DNA of 64,000 nucleotides from an uncultured Fibrobacter sp. (GTDB lineage Bacteria > Fibrobacterota > Fibrobacteria > Fibrobacterales > Fibrobacteraceae). The stretch spans positions 1 to 64,000 of the forward strand of contig CAKUXP010000007.1 of assembly GCA_934700345.1 (NCBI GenBank), in the 5' to 3' direction. Of the stretch, positions 42,390 through 50,456 are shown in pieces (within the stretch, counting starts at the first letter, position 1; each line of letters begins with the position of its first letter). Below the pieces are notes generated by a model, which saw nothing but the letters and a program-made list of their open reading frames with translations, ran no database searches and was not told the origin of the DNA. The position numbers were made by a program, and so were the translations under genes.

Positions 42390-43597
42390 TTCTGTCGGGA
42401 AAGAAAATTCTTTTGGGTGTGACGGGAAGCATCGCTGCCTACAAGGCCTGCGAGCTTTTGCGCTTGTTCCAGAAGGAAGGGGCGGACGTTCGTGTCGCAA
42501 TGTCTCCCGCTGCGACAAGGTTTGTCGCTCCGCTTTCGTTTGCGTCGCTTTCCAGATGCCCTGTCTATCTTCAGGATGGTGCTCAGGAAGCGAGACCCTT
42601 TCAGCATATCGATTTTCCGCGTTGGGCGGATCTCTACATCGTCGCCCCGGCTTCTGCCGATTCTATCGGAAAGTTTGCCGGAGGCCTTGCGGATGATCCC
42701 GTTTCGCTCTGCTTTATGTCGAGTACCTGTGAAAAATGGATTTTCCCGGCGATGAATTCCGCCATGTACCGTTCGTTCGCCGTGCAGCGCAATTTGAAAA
42801 TTCTCCGTGGATTTTCCGATACGCATGTTCTTGCGCCTTCGGACGGGGAACTGGCTTGCGGTGAAAAAGGCCCGGGCCGTTTCATGGAACCGGCGGAAAT
42901 TGTCAAGTCTTTGAAACGGTACCGAAAAGTTTCCGGGAAAAAATCCAATCGTTCCGTTCTGGTTACCGCTGGGCGTACCGAAGAGGCGATCGATCCCGTC
43001 CGCTATATTTCGAATCGTTCGAGCGGAAAAACCGCGGTGGCTCTCGCCGAAGCGTTTTTGGATGCGGGCTTTGAAGTCTTGCTTGTCCATGGCCCAATGG
43101 ATGTGGAAGTGCCTTTTGGCGCAAGGGACGTGGCTGTAAAAAGCGCACGGGAAATGTATGATGCGGTCCTTTCCCGGCAATCGTCCTTTGATGCGGTCGT
43201 GCACTGCGCAGCGGTTGCGGATTATCGCCCGAAGCAGGCGAGCGATACGAAGATCAAGGATAGCCGTAGCCAGTTGACTTTAGAGCTTGAACCGAATCCG
43301 AACATCTTGCGCGATACGGTCAAGAATAGAAAGCACGGACAGGTAATCGTCGGGTTCGCGCTGGAAACCGATGATGTCGAACGGCATGGACGGGAAAAGC
43401 TCGAAAAGAGCGGTGCGGATTTTCTAGTCCTGAATACGCCGGTTCTTTCGGATGGCGGCTTCGGAAAGGATGCCGTGCCTTTTGCGATTCTCGAAAAGGG
43501 AAAACCGGTTCCCCAACTGGAGTTCCATCTCAAGTCGGAGCTTGCTCAGAATGTCGTGGAACGGGTGAACGGTCGGCTGGAGGCGCCTAGTGCCTGA
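42386..43597 (+). CDS. coaBC: Bifunctional phosphopantothenoylcysteine decarboxylase/phosphopantothenate-cysteine ligase
   Basis: A 403-residue coenzyme A enzyme. The CoaC part begins KILLGVTGSIAAYKACELL and contains HIDFPRWADLYIVAPASAD (catalytic His) and PAMNSAMYRS; the Cys flap is DGELACGEKG. The CoaB part follows with VTAGRTEEAIDPVRYISNRS, AVADYRP and the KIK motif. It overlaps both neighbours by a few bases within the dense rnc-dnaB run. Confidence 0.95.
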   Translation: MILSGKKILLGVTGSIAAYKACELLRLFQKEGADVRVAMSPAATRFVAPLSFASLSRCPVYLQDGAQEARPFQHIDFPRWADLYIVAPASADSIGKFAGGLADDPVSLCFMSSTCEKWIFPAMNSAMYRSFAVQRNLKILRGFSDTHVLAPSDGELACGEKGPGRFMEPAEIVKSLKRYRKVSGKKSNRSVLVTAGRTEEAIDPVRYISNRSSGKTAVALAEAFLDAGFEVLLVHGPMDVEVPFGARDVAVKSAREMYDAVLSRQSSFDAVVHCAAVADYRPKQASDTKIKDSRSQLTLELEPNPNILRDTVKNRKHGQVIVGFALETDDVERHGREKLEKSGADFLVLNTPVLSDGGFGKDAVPFAILEKGKPVPQLEFHLKSELAQNVVERVNGRLEAPSA

Positions 43598-44402
43598 CTT
43601 TACGGAACTTGCCAGATATCTGGCGGAGCAGATCGATGTCGGCACGGACAAGGTTATTCTAGATGAACCGTGGGCGTATAGGCCTGTGAATGCGGCGACG
43701 TCTTTTGCCCAGACGGTAGCTGTTCGGCAGACCGGTCCGCAATTAGCCGCCCCGAAAAGTTTTCCGTCGCCGGGTGCTCCTTCTGCGCCTTCGGCAAGTT
43801 CGCGAAGGTCCGTTCCGAGCGAAAAGATAGTGATTCCCGAATCGGCTTGGTCAGCTGTTCCCTCGGCGTTTGAATCGGCGGAAAACCTTGAAAATTTTTA
43901 CGGAAGCCTTGCGTCCGAAAAAATCTACGCCAAGTCAGGCTTTTCAAAGGGCGAAGGCAACCTGCAGAGTCCGAGGCTGCTTCTTGTCGTCTATGCGCCG
44001 ATCGAAAAATACCGGGGTGGTTACCTGGGTGCCGATGTCGGACAGATGGTCGCTCGGATGTTCGAAAGCCTCAAGATTTCCGCGGATCGAATCGGCATCA
44101 CCTATTTTTGCAAGAAACCGGTGAACCGGATCGTTCTTCCCCAGGTTGCGATTCTTTTCAAGAAGATGCTCGAAAAGGAAGTTTCTCTGGTCCATCCGCA
44201 GGCGATCGTATTTTTCGGGGATAGGCTCCTCAAGCAGGTTCTTACGCAAAATGCGCGGGCGGTTGATTTCGGAGGCACTCCGCTTGAATTTGCAAAGGTC
44301 CCGGCGACGGTCCTCATCGATCCCGAAGAGATGCTGAACGATAGGCATCTAAAGCTCATCACCTGGAAGACGCATATCCCGAAGTGCGGTTTTCTTGGTT
44401 AA
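43590..44402 (+). CDS. Uracil-DNA glycosylase-fold protein (divergent)
   Basis: A 270-residue protein. Residues 1-100 are a Pro/Ser/Ala-rich linker; from about residue 125 there is a UDG-like alpha/beta domain: RLLLVVYAPIEKYRGGYLGA, then ISADRIGITYFCKKPVNR and VHPQAIVFFGDRLLKQVL, which align with the core of family 4 UDG. The usual GEAPG catalytic loop and cluster Cys pattern are not clear, so activity is uncertain. The start is GTG with GGAGG 6 nt upstream, overlapping coaBC by 8 nt. It lies directly before dnaB. Confidence 0.7.
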   Translation: MPDFTELARYLAEQIDVGTDKVILDEPWAYRPVNAATSFAQTVAVRQTGPQLAAPKSFPSPGAPSAPSASSRRSVPSEKIVIPESAWSAVPSAFESAENLENFYGSLASEKIYAKSGFSKGEGNLQSPRLLLVVYAPIEKYRGGYLGADVGQMVARMFESLKISADRIGITYFCKKPVNRIVLPQVAILFKKMLEKEVSLVHPQAIVFFGDRLLKQVLTQNARAVDFGGTPLEFAKVPATVLIDPEEMLNDRHLKLITWKTHIPKCGFLG

Positions 44403-44421
44403 ACTCAAGGAAGGTCTGTAA

Positions 44422-45831
44422 ATGTCTGGCGGACAGGAAAGTTACGAAAACATCGGAAGGTCAACCCCGCAGGCGGTGGAAGCCGAGGTCGCCTTTCTCG
44501 GCGGCGTGATGCAGGATGCGAACGCCCTCTCGGATACCGTCTCGCTTCTTGAACCCGACGACTTCTTTCAGGAACGTCATCGAGTCGTCTGGGAGGCTTT
44601 GCGGAAACTGTCCCAGTTGAACATCCCGGTCGGCGTCGTGACATTGTCCGCGGAACTTGAAAAAGACGGTCGGCTTGAAACCGTCGGCGGCAGGGACTAT
44701 CTCCTTCGCTTGGTCGAATCGGTGGGTAGCGCGGCACAGGCGAAGGTACTTGCCGAGCTCATCCGGAAAAAATCGACGATGCGCCGGCTGATAGCTGCGG
44801 CGACGGGTGCCATCCGCGAGGCGGAGGATCCTGCGTCCGAGCCGGACGAGGTCATTTCGAAGGTGGAAGGTGAAATCATGTCGCTGGCCGAGAGGCAGGT
44901 AAAGGATTCGCTTCGCCCGGCGGGAGACGTTGTCCAGGAGGTGCTAAAGGCACTTGAAAATCGAAAAGATGGCCTTTCGGGCTGTCCAACGGGTTTTACG
45001 GACCTCGACCGCCTGACAAACGGCTTGCAACCATCGGACCTGATCATTCTTGCTGGTCGCCCGGGCATGGGAAAGTCTGCGTTTGCGCTGACTCTCGCGG
45101 CGAATTCGAGCTTCACCTATGGGAAACGGGTTGCGTTCTTCAGTCTGGAAATGGGTGCGGAGCAGTTGATGCAACGTATCCTTTGTTCGATGGCGGGAAT
45201 CGAGCTTTCCCGGTTTCGTGCAAACAGGCTGAATCGGGATGAATACTCGAAGCTCCCCGGAATCGCGAGCCGTATCATGCAGACAAATACGCTTTATGTC
45301 GATGACAACCTGGATCTCGGCATTATGGAACTTCTTTCTAAGTGCCGTAGCCTCCGTCGGAAGTCCGGTCTCGACCTGGTGATTGTGGACTACCTGCAGC
45401 TGATGAAGACGGGGCGCGAGGAAAATCGTGCTGTTGCCGTCGGAGCGATATCCCGCGGTCTGAAGATCCTGGCGAAGGATTTGAAAATCCCGGTCATCGC
45501 TCTCGCGCAGCTTTCGCGCAAGACGGAAGACCGCGCCGATTCCGCCCGCGGAGGGAAGACGCGTCCGCAACTTTCGGACCTTCGCGAATCCGGTTCCATC
45601 GAACAGGATGCGGACATGGTGTGGTTCATCGAACGTCCGTTTTACCGCAGCCACGACGAAGCCGACAAGAATAAGGCCCAGCTTTTGGTGGCGAAGCACC
45701 GTAACGGTTCGACCGCGGATATCGACCTGACTTGGGTCCCGCAGTACACGCGTTTCGAAAACTACGTCGCCGAGGAGGATGGCGCGGGAATGGCCGATGC
45801 AAACATGGGATTCGGGGATCTTGAGGGGTAG
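44422..45831 (+). CDS. dnaB: Replicative DNA helicase
   Basis: A 469-residue hexameric helicase. The N-terminal domain shows PQAVEAEVAFLGGVMQD; the RecA-like domain has Walker A GRPGMGKSAF, FFSLEMGAEQL, Walker B LDLVIVDYLQLM and the arginine-finger region GSIEQDADMVWFI. AAGGAAGG precedes the ATG. No intein is inserted. It is followed 3 nt later by mlaE. Confidence 0.97.
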   Translation: MSGGQESYENIGRSTPQAVEAEVAFLGGVMQDANALSDTVSLLEPDDFFQERHRVVWEALRKLSQLNIPVGVVTLSAELEKDGRLETVGGRDYLLRLVESVGSAAQAKVLAELIRKKSTMRRLIAAATGAIREAEDPASEPDEVISKVEGEIMSLAERQVKDSLRPAGDVVQEVLKALENRKDGLSGCPTGFTDLDRLTNGLQPSDLIILAGRPGMGKSAFALTLAANSSFTYGKRVAFFSLEMGAEQLMQRILCSMAGIELSRFRANRLNRDEYSKLPGIASRIMQTNTLYVDDNLDLGIMELLSKCRSLRRKSGLDLVIVDYLQLMKTGREENRAVAVGAISRGLKILAKDLKIPVIALAQLSRKTEDRADSARGGKTRPQLSDLRESGSIEQDADMVWFIERPFYRSHDEADKNKAQLLVAKHRNGSTADIDLTWVPQYTRFENYVAEEDGAGMADANMGFGDLEG

Positions 45832-45834
45832 TCG

Positions 45835-46617
45835 ATGAATGCATTGCTGGCACCGTTTCGCTTTCTGGGGCAAATTGTCGCTTCCGGGATTTCGGGGGTC
45901 GGCGAGCTGTGCTGTATTCTCTGGTTTACGATTCGCCAGGTCCCGTATGTTTTTAAAAACTGGGGCCTTGTACTCAAGCAGATGGTATCGATCGGCGTTT
46001 CGTCCGTTCCCCTGCTCTTCGTGACTTCCATTTTTACGGGGATGGTGGCGACTGTGCAGGCGTCCTTCCAGTTTCGCGGGCTTGTTGCAGACAAGTGGGT
46101 GGGAACCGCCGCCTGCAAAATGGTCCTGATTGAACTGGGACCGCTTCTTACCGCGCTGGTCCTCGCCGGGCGTGTCGGCAGTGCGCTTGCAGCGGAAATC
46201 GCTTCGATGAGAGAGAAGGAAGAACTCGATGCGCATGAAGTCCTGGACCTGAATCCGTACCGCTATCTTGCGATGCCCCGTTTCGTCGCATTCTTTTCCA
46301 TGGTGCCGTGTCTTACGATTATTTCGAACTGTCTTGCGCTTATCGGAGGCTGGATTGTCGCCGTACTCGCTCTGGACATTTCGTCCTACACCTTTTACAC
46401 GGGAATGCAGTATCTGTTCAATCCGAAGGATCTTTTCGGTGGCGTGCTCAAGTCTTTTGTTTTCGGGGTGGTCATCTTTTTACTCGGATGGTTTCACGGG
46501 ATGAATGCCGCACCGGGGGCAAAGGGAGTCGGGCTTGCGACAAAGGATTCGGTGGTTTCCTGCTGTCTGATGATTTTGATCCTGGACCTTGCGACGGACG
46601 CCATCCTCTTCCAGTAG
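45835..46617 (+). CDS. mlaE: MlaE-family ABC transporter permease
   Basis: A 260-residue membrane permease of the phospholipid-transport (Mla/TrgB/Mce) ABC system. Typical features are SVPLLFVTSIFTGMVATVQ, LGPLLTALVLAGRVGSALA and EEDAHEVLDL-like EELDAHEVLDLNP. GAGGGG precedes the ATG. The ATPase MlaF follows. In diderms this complex moves phospholipid between the membranes. Confidence 0.92.
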   Translation: MNALLAPFRFLGQIVASGISGVGELCCILWFTIRQVPYVFKNWGLVLKQMVSIGVSSVPLLFVTSIFTGMVATVQASFQFRGLVADKWVGTAACKMVLIELGPLLTALVLAGRVGSALAAEIASMREKEELDAHEVLDLNPYRYLAMPRFVAFFSMVPCLTIISNCLALIGGWIVAVLALDISSYTFYTGMQYLFNPKDLFGGVLKSFVFGVVIFLLGWFHGMNAAPGAKGVGLATKDSVVSCCLMILILDLATDAILFQ

Positions 46618-46625
46618 GTTAATTT

Positions 46626-47417
46626 ATGCCAAATGTATCGATAGATCCCAATGATATCATGATCCAGCTTTGCGGACTGAAAAAAAATTTTGGGGCGCAG
46701 ACGGTTCTCGCCGATGTAAATCTTGATATTCGTCGCGGGGAAACGATGGTCATCATCGGGCAGTCGGGCGGCGGAAAGTCGGTTATCCTAAAGCACATGA
46801 TCGGGCTTTTGCAGCCGGATGACGGGGAAGTCGTCGTCGATGGCGTGACCATCAGCACGTCCAGATTTTTCGATACGCGGACCATTCGCAAGAAAATGGG
46901 AATGCTTTTCCAGAGCGGCGCGCTTTTCGATAGCATGGATACGGGGGAAAATATCGCATTTGCCCTCCGCGAACATCACCCCGAGCTTTCCGAGAAGCAG
47001 GTACAGGAAGTCGTAACGGAAAAGCTCAAGTTGATAAACCTCGTCCCGGAATTTCGGACGAAGATGCCTAGCGAACTTTCGGGAGGAATGCGCAAGCGTG
47101 TCGCCTTGGCGCGTGCGATTGCCCTCAATCCGGAAATCCTCCTCTACGACGAACCGACGACGGGTCTTGATCCGATTACAAGCGATGTTATCAACGATCT
47201 CATCCTCGACATGCAGAAAAAACTCGGCGTGACATCGGTCGTGGTGACGCACGATATGGTAAGCGCATTCAAGGTCGCGGACCGCATCGCGATGCTTTAC
47301 AAGGGGCGGATTATCGAGGTGGGAACCGTCGATGAAATCAAGAATACGACGAATCCTTTCGTAAAACAGTTTATCACGGGAAAGCGGAAAATCAATCCGG
47401 AAGAAAGCGGGGATTAG
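46626..47417 (+). CDS. mlaF: MlaF-family ABC transporter ATPase
   Basis: A 263-residue ATPase with Walker A GQSGGGKSV, signature LSGGMRKRVALARA, Walker B ILLYDEPTTGLDP and the H-loop VVTHD. The GMRKRVAL signature is specific to the MlaF/Mkl group. AGG precedes the ATG. The usual substrate-binding MlaD (MCE) gene is not next; the region downstream is repeat-rich non-coding DNA. Confidence 0.93.
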   Translation: MPNVSIDPNDIMIQLCGLKKNFGAQTVLADVNLDIRRGETMVIIGQSGGGKSVILKHMIGLLQPDDGEVVVDGVTISTSRFFDTRTIRKKMGMLFQSGALFDSMDTGENIAFALREHHPELSEKQVQEVVTEKLKLINLVPEFRTKMPSELSGGMRKRVALARAIALNPEILLYDEPTTGLDPITSDVINDLILDMQKKLGVTSVVVTHDMVSAFKVADRIAMLYKGRIIEVGTVDEIKNTTNPFVKQFITGKRKINPEESGD

Positions 47418-47423
47418 GGAAAT

Positions 47424-47745
47424 TGCGGACGTCTATTTTTAGGGATTAGGGATCAGGGATTAGGGAATAGTCAGAGCTTAGTTAAGAGAGCTTAGAACTT
47501 AGGGTTGTGAACATTTAAGTTCTTGGGATAATAGTTCGCGGACGTCTAGGTTCTTGGGAAACAGTAAGCGGAACGCGGAATGTGGAAACTTGAAACGAAC
47601 TGATTTGATTGCTTTTAATTTTCAACCATCAACGATTCACTAAGCTCTAAGTTCTAACAACTCCCTACCATCCGCTTTCAACGAATTCCGACAATCCTGG
47701 CATAAATTTTTAAATTACTCGCAACAGAAATTGAGGTCCGCTAAA
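47424..47745. repeat. Intergenic repeat, left member of an inverted pair
   Basis: A 329-bp gap without genes. It carries GCGGACGTCTATTTTTAGG (47426-47444), a string of GGGATTAGGGATCAGGGATT words, AGAGCTTAG and CTTAGAACTTAG words, and AATAGTTCGCGGACGTC (47531-47547), later CTAAGCTCTAAGTTCTAA (47641-47658). The 19-nt and 17-nt words recur in inverse orientation at 50375-50393 and 50336-50352, so the two lipoprotein genes are framed by inverted repeats. Confidence 0.82.
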
Positions 47746-47746
47746 A

Positions 47747-48577
47747 ATGAAAAAGAAATGGATTCTAGCTGAAATCGTATTTGCCCTTGTAGGCTTGGCT
47801 GCTTGTGGCGACGGAGAAATTTCAAAGCTGACCGGCGAAGACGAATCTCGGTATTATTTGCAGGATGCGGATTACTATGCCAGCTTGATGAGTTCCGCGA
47901 TGGAAGCTTGCAAAAATGACCCGGCCTGTGCGGGAAAAATCGGCGACATAAAAAGTTCGAGTTCAAATGAAACGCCCGGCAGTTCGGCGACCGAGCCGGG
48001 CTTGAGTTCTGTCGCTTTAAGCAGTTCGTCCGCGGCGATGTCGAGTTCCGCAAAATCCAGTTCATCGGAAAAATTGTCCAGTAGTTCCGCAGCGTTGGGC
48101 AGTTCTTCGGCGGTGTTAAGTTCTTCGTCTAAAGAATCGTCAAGTTCGGAAGAAAGTTCGAGCTCCGCAGAGTTGAGCAGTTCTTCGGCGGTGTTAAGTT
48201 CTTCGTCTAAAGAATCTTCAAGTTCCGAAGAAAGTTCGAGTTCCGCAGAATCCAGCAGTTCTGTCGCAGAATCGAGTTCCTCGGAGGAGGCTTCCAGTTC
48301 ATCGGGTTCGGAAATCGTCTATACAGATAAGACTTTGGAATACGGCAAAGCGGAAGTCGAAATTCCTGCCGGTGCCTATCATGTCTATTCGACGAACCGG
48401 TGGTCGGGTGCCTTGCGCTGCCGGGCGGATGTCGAAACGGAGGTGCTTGTTGATGGCAAGTCGGTGACGATTGGAACATACCTAAATAGCGTCGACGAAG
48501 CGAATCCGCGGACGGAAATTTATGTGGCTTTAATTGTCCCGGAAAATACATCGATATTCTGTAAAATAGAGTGGTAA
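47747..48577 (+). CDS. Lipoprotein with poly-Ser linker (paralogue A)
   Basis: A 276-residue predicted lipoprotein (LVGLAAC lipobox). An N-terminal module (GEISKLTGEDES and then ACKNDPACAGKIG, with two Cys) is followed by a linker of about 115 residues dominated by Ser blocks, containing a 26-residue tandem duplication, and a small C-terminal beta domain (EVEIPAGAYHVYSTNRWSG) ending CKIEW. Poly-Ser linkers of this kind are common in Fibrobacter secreted proteins. It shares N-terminal layout and C-terminal C-x-I-x-W with the next gene. TTGAGG precedes the ATG at 13 nt. Confidence 0.78.
   Translation: MKKKWILAEIVFALVGLAACGDGEISKLTGEDESRYYLQDADYYASLMSSAMEACKNDPACAGKIGDIKSSSSNETPGSSATEPGLSSVALSSSSAAMSSSAKSSSSEKLSSSSAALGSSSAVLSSSSKESSSSEESSSSAELSSSSAVLSSSSKESSSSEESSSSAESSSSVAESSSSEEASSSSGSEIVYTDKTLEYGKAEVEIPAGAYHVYSTNRWSGALRCRADVETEVLVDGKSVTIGTYLNSVDEANPRTEIYVALIVPENTSIFCKIEW
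48099..48254 (+). repeat. Tandem duplication in the Ser-linker (2 x 78 bp)
   Basis: Two 78-bp copies (48099-48176 and 48177-48254) differ at only a few positions. Each adds 26 residues with SSSS, KE and EE blocks, keeping frame, so linker length can grow or shrink by recombination. Confidence 0.8.
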
Positions 48578-48595
48578 TTTTTGGACAATTTTCTT

Positions 48596-48622
48596 TGAGA
48601 CCCTGAAAATGGGGCTCTTTCG
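48596..48622 (+). terminator. Probable terminator after lipoprotein A
   Basis: GAGACCC and GGGGCTC form an imperfect stem around TGAAAAT, followed by TTTC. The remaining gap to 48755 has no gene. Confidence 0.5.
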
Positions 48623-48755
48623 AAAGTAACCGAAAATTTACAAAATTGCCGAATTCCGGTTTTTTCTATCGGGCTGTTGCGCTTTCGATGGAAAAAATCT
48701 AAATTCTATCTGTATTTCGGCAGATTCAATTTGCCACAAGAAAGAGGCCTTTCTA

Positions 48756-49991
48756 ATGAAAAAAAGATATTTAGGAATCGCTTTGGCTGCGCTTGTCAGC
48801 GGTGCCTTTGTCGCCTGCGGCAGCGGGGATGTTTCGAAACCGACCAGCGAAGATGAAGGGAATACAGTGATTTTTGACAGCTCGTATTATGCGGGAAGAA
48901 TAAATGTTGCTGATTCGCTTTGCAAAGAGGATCCCGTTTGCTCCGCCAAGTTAAATGGCAAGTCATCGGTGGCGGAAGTTTCTTCCAGTTCGACGGGAAT
49001 CGTGGAGCCGGGGTCTTCACCTGCCACTGCCAGTTCGTCTTCGGCGGCACCGTTCCCGGGGAGCAGCTCCACGCTGATCAACTTCTCGAGCGCAAGCGTC
49101 CCGTCGAGTTCCGCGACTGTGGGAGTCAGTTCTTCGGCGATTGTAGATGATGGAACGTTGAATGGTACATGCGAACCCAAACCGGCGACGATTGAAAAGG
49201 GTGCCACTACCACTTGGACTTTCGTTTTACTGACACCGGCAGGAATGGCTGGCATGACGGCGCAACAACAAGCCTTGTTTACTTGGACGATGACGGGTTC
49301 TTCAGAAGGAACATTGAGTGCTTTGGGAAAGGATAGGGGAAATACAGCGTCTGCGACCTATACAGCCTCCGGCGATTTTACGACATCGCTTGAATTGGAT
49401 AATGGAAACAAAATCCAGTGCTCTCCGCTGCATGTGAACGGTGCGAAGATTACCGGATGTGAATGTTCCGCGGACGCTTCGACGGTCGATGTAGCGAGCG
49501 GTTCGGCGACTGCCAAGTGGGCGGTTTCCGGCTGTAAGACGGATGCGACGATTACCGGTTACACCTGGACAGGCGCTACCGGTTCGGAAGCTTCGGCGAC
49601 GGCGACGCTTACAAAGAAGGGCGAATCGATCGCTCCGACCGTAACCGTCAAGAACGACGACAACACGGAAGTCTCGGTCACCTGCCCCGCGGTTAAGGCC
49701 ACGGATTCCAGCGCCCCGGAGTATGAGATAACCAAACAAGATGAAGCGATTTCCTTACCGGCTGGTTCTTCGACTATTATCATGAATTTGCCGGAATCTT
49801 GGCATAATGGAACTACGGGAACATGCTCCTTCTCTTGTAATATTGGAGGAACAATTGATGGAACGGTTGACGGAGTCTCTCTTTCCGGTTCCTATTATGC
49901 CTCGGCAAGCATTCCTATCACGAGTACTATTAATGGATATGCTTTGGAAGTTACTTTGAATGCTGCAGGTTCCTGCACGATTGGATGGTAA
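48756..49991 (+). CDS. Lipoprotein with Ser-rich linker and Ig-like domains (paralogue B)
   Basis: A 411-residue predicted lipoprotein (SGAFVAC lipobox). The N-terminal module GDVSKPTSEDEG and LCKEDPVCSAKLNG parallels paralogue A. A shorter Ser/Pro linker follows, then beta-rich repeats with paired Cys (ITGCECSADASTVDV, WAVSGCKTDATITGY) that look Ig-like, and a C-terminal domain AISLPAGSSTIIMNLPESW ending CTIGW, like the CKIEW end of A. AAAGAGG precedes the ATG. The role is unknown; adhesion or glycan binding is possible. Confidence 0.78.
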   Translation: MKKRYLGIALAALVSGAFVACGSGDVSKPTSEDEGNTVIFDSSYYAGRINVADSLCKEDPVCSAKLNGKSSVAEVSSSSTGIVEPGSSPATASSSSAAPFPGSSSTLINFSSASVPSSSATVGVSSSAIVDDGTLNGTCEPKPATIEKGATTTWTFVLLTPAGMAGMTAQQQALFTWTMTGSSEGTLSALGKDRGNTASATYTASGDFTTSLELDNGNKIQCSPLHVNGAKITGCECSADASTVDVASGSATAKWAVSGCKTDATITGYTWTGATGSEASATATLTKKGESIAPTVTVKNDDNTEVSVTCPAVKATDSSAPEYEITKQDEAISLPAGSSTIIMNLPESWHNGTTGTCSFSCNIGGTIDGTVDGVSLSGSYYASASIPITSTINGYALEVTLNAAGSCTIGW

Positions 49992-50026
49992 GAAAATTTA
50001 AAACGAGTGTCGTTTCTTTAATTTTT

Positions 50027-50052
50027 CGCCCTTCTTCGGAGGGGCGTTTTTG
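50027..50052 (+). terminator. Rho-independent terminator after lipoprotein B
   Basis: CGCCCTTC, loop TTCG and GAGGGGCG pair over 8 bp, followed by TTTTTG. Confidence 0.85.
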
Positions 50053-50084
50053 TTTGCCTTTTGTTGGATGTGGCTGGTTGAAGG

Positions 50085-50450
50085 TTGAGAGTTGTGAGAA
50101 GTCAGGAATCAGGATTCAGAAATCAGTGATAGTGATTAGAAGGGAGGTGGGACATGGGACACGGGTACAGGAGGGAGTGGAAGTTCAGAACTTAGAACTG
50201 AGAGCTTAGTGCAGATTTGCAGACATCTATGCTCTTGTATTTCGGAAGTTTAATTTCCGCAGTTCTGATTACTGAACATTGCCCACTAAGCTTAGATGTC
50301 CGCGGACTAATCCCTATTCCCTATTCCCTAAACTTGACGTCCGCGAACTATTCCCTATTCCCTCATCCCTAGTCCCTAAAAATAGACGTCCGCGGTTCTA
50401 AGCACTCAGTTCTCTCAACTAAGCTCTAACCTGCCCCTCGCCGGGTAGGC
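50085..50450. repeat. Intergenic repeat, right member of an inverted pair
   Basis: A 400-bp gap between two convergent genes, without any gene. It holds AGAACTTAGAACTGAGAGC, AGATTTGCAGACATCTATG (50213-50231, inverse of 8678-8696), CCGCAGTTC, GATGTCCGCGGAC, strings of ATTCCCTATTCCCTA, GACGTCCGCGAACTATT (50336-50352), CCTAAAAATAGACGTCCGC (50375-50393) and CTCAACTAAGCTCTAA. It matches copy 1 and the left repeat in inverse orientation. Confidence 0.82.
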
Positions 50451-50456
50451 CGTTGC

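Noticed and set aside
48010..48310. Non-coding simple repeat
   Set aside because: The Ser-codon repeats keep one frame through a complete lipoprotein gene with Shine-Dalgarno and signal peptide.
47424..50450. CRISPR array
   Set aside because: The repeated words are short, irregularly spaced and degenerate, with no equal-length spacers and no cas genes.
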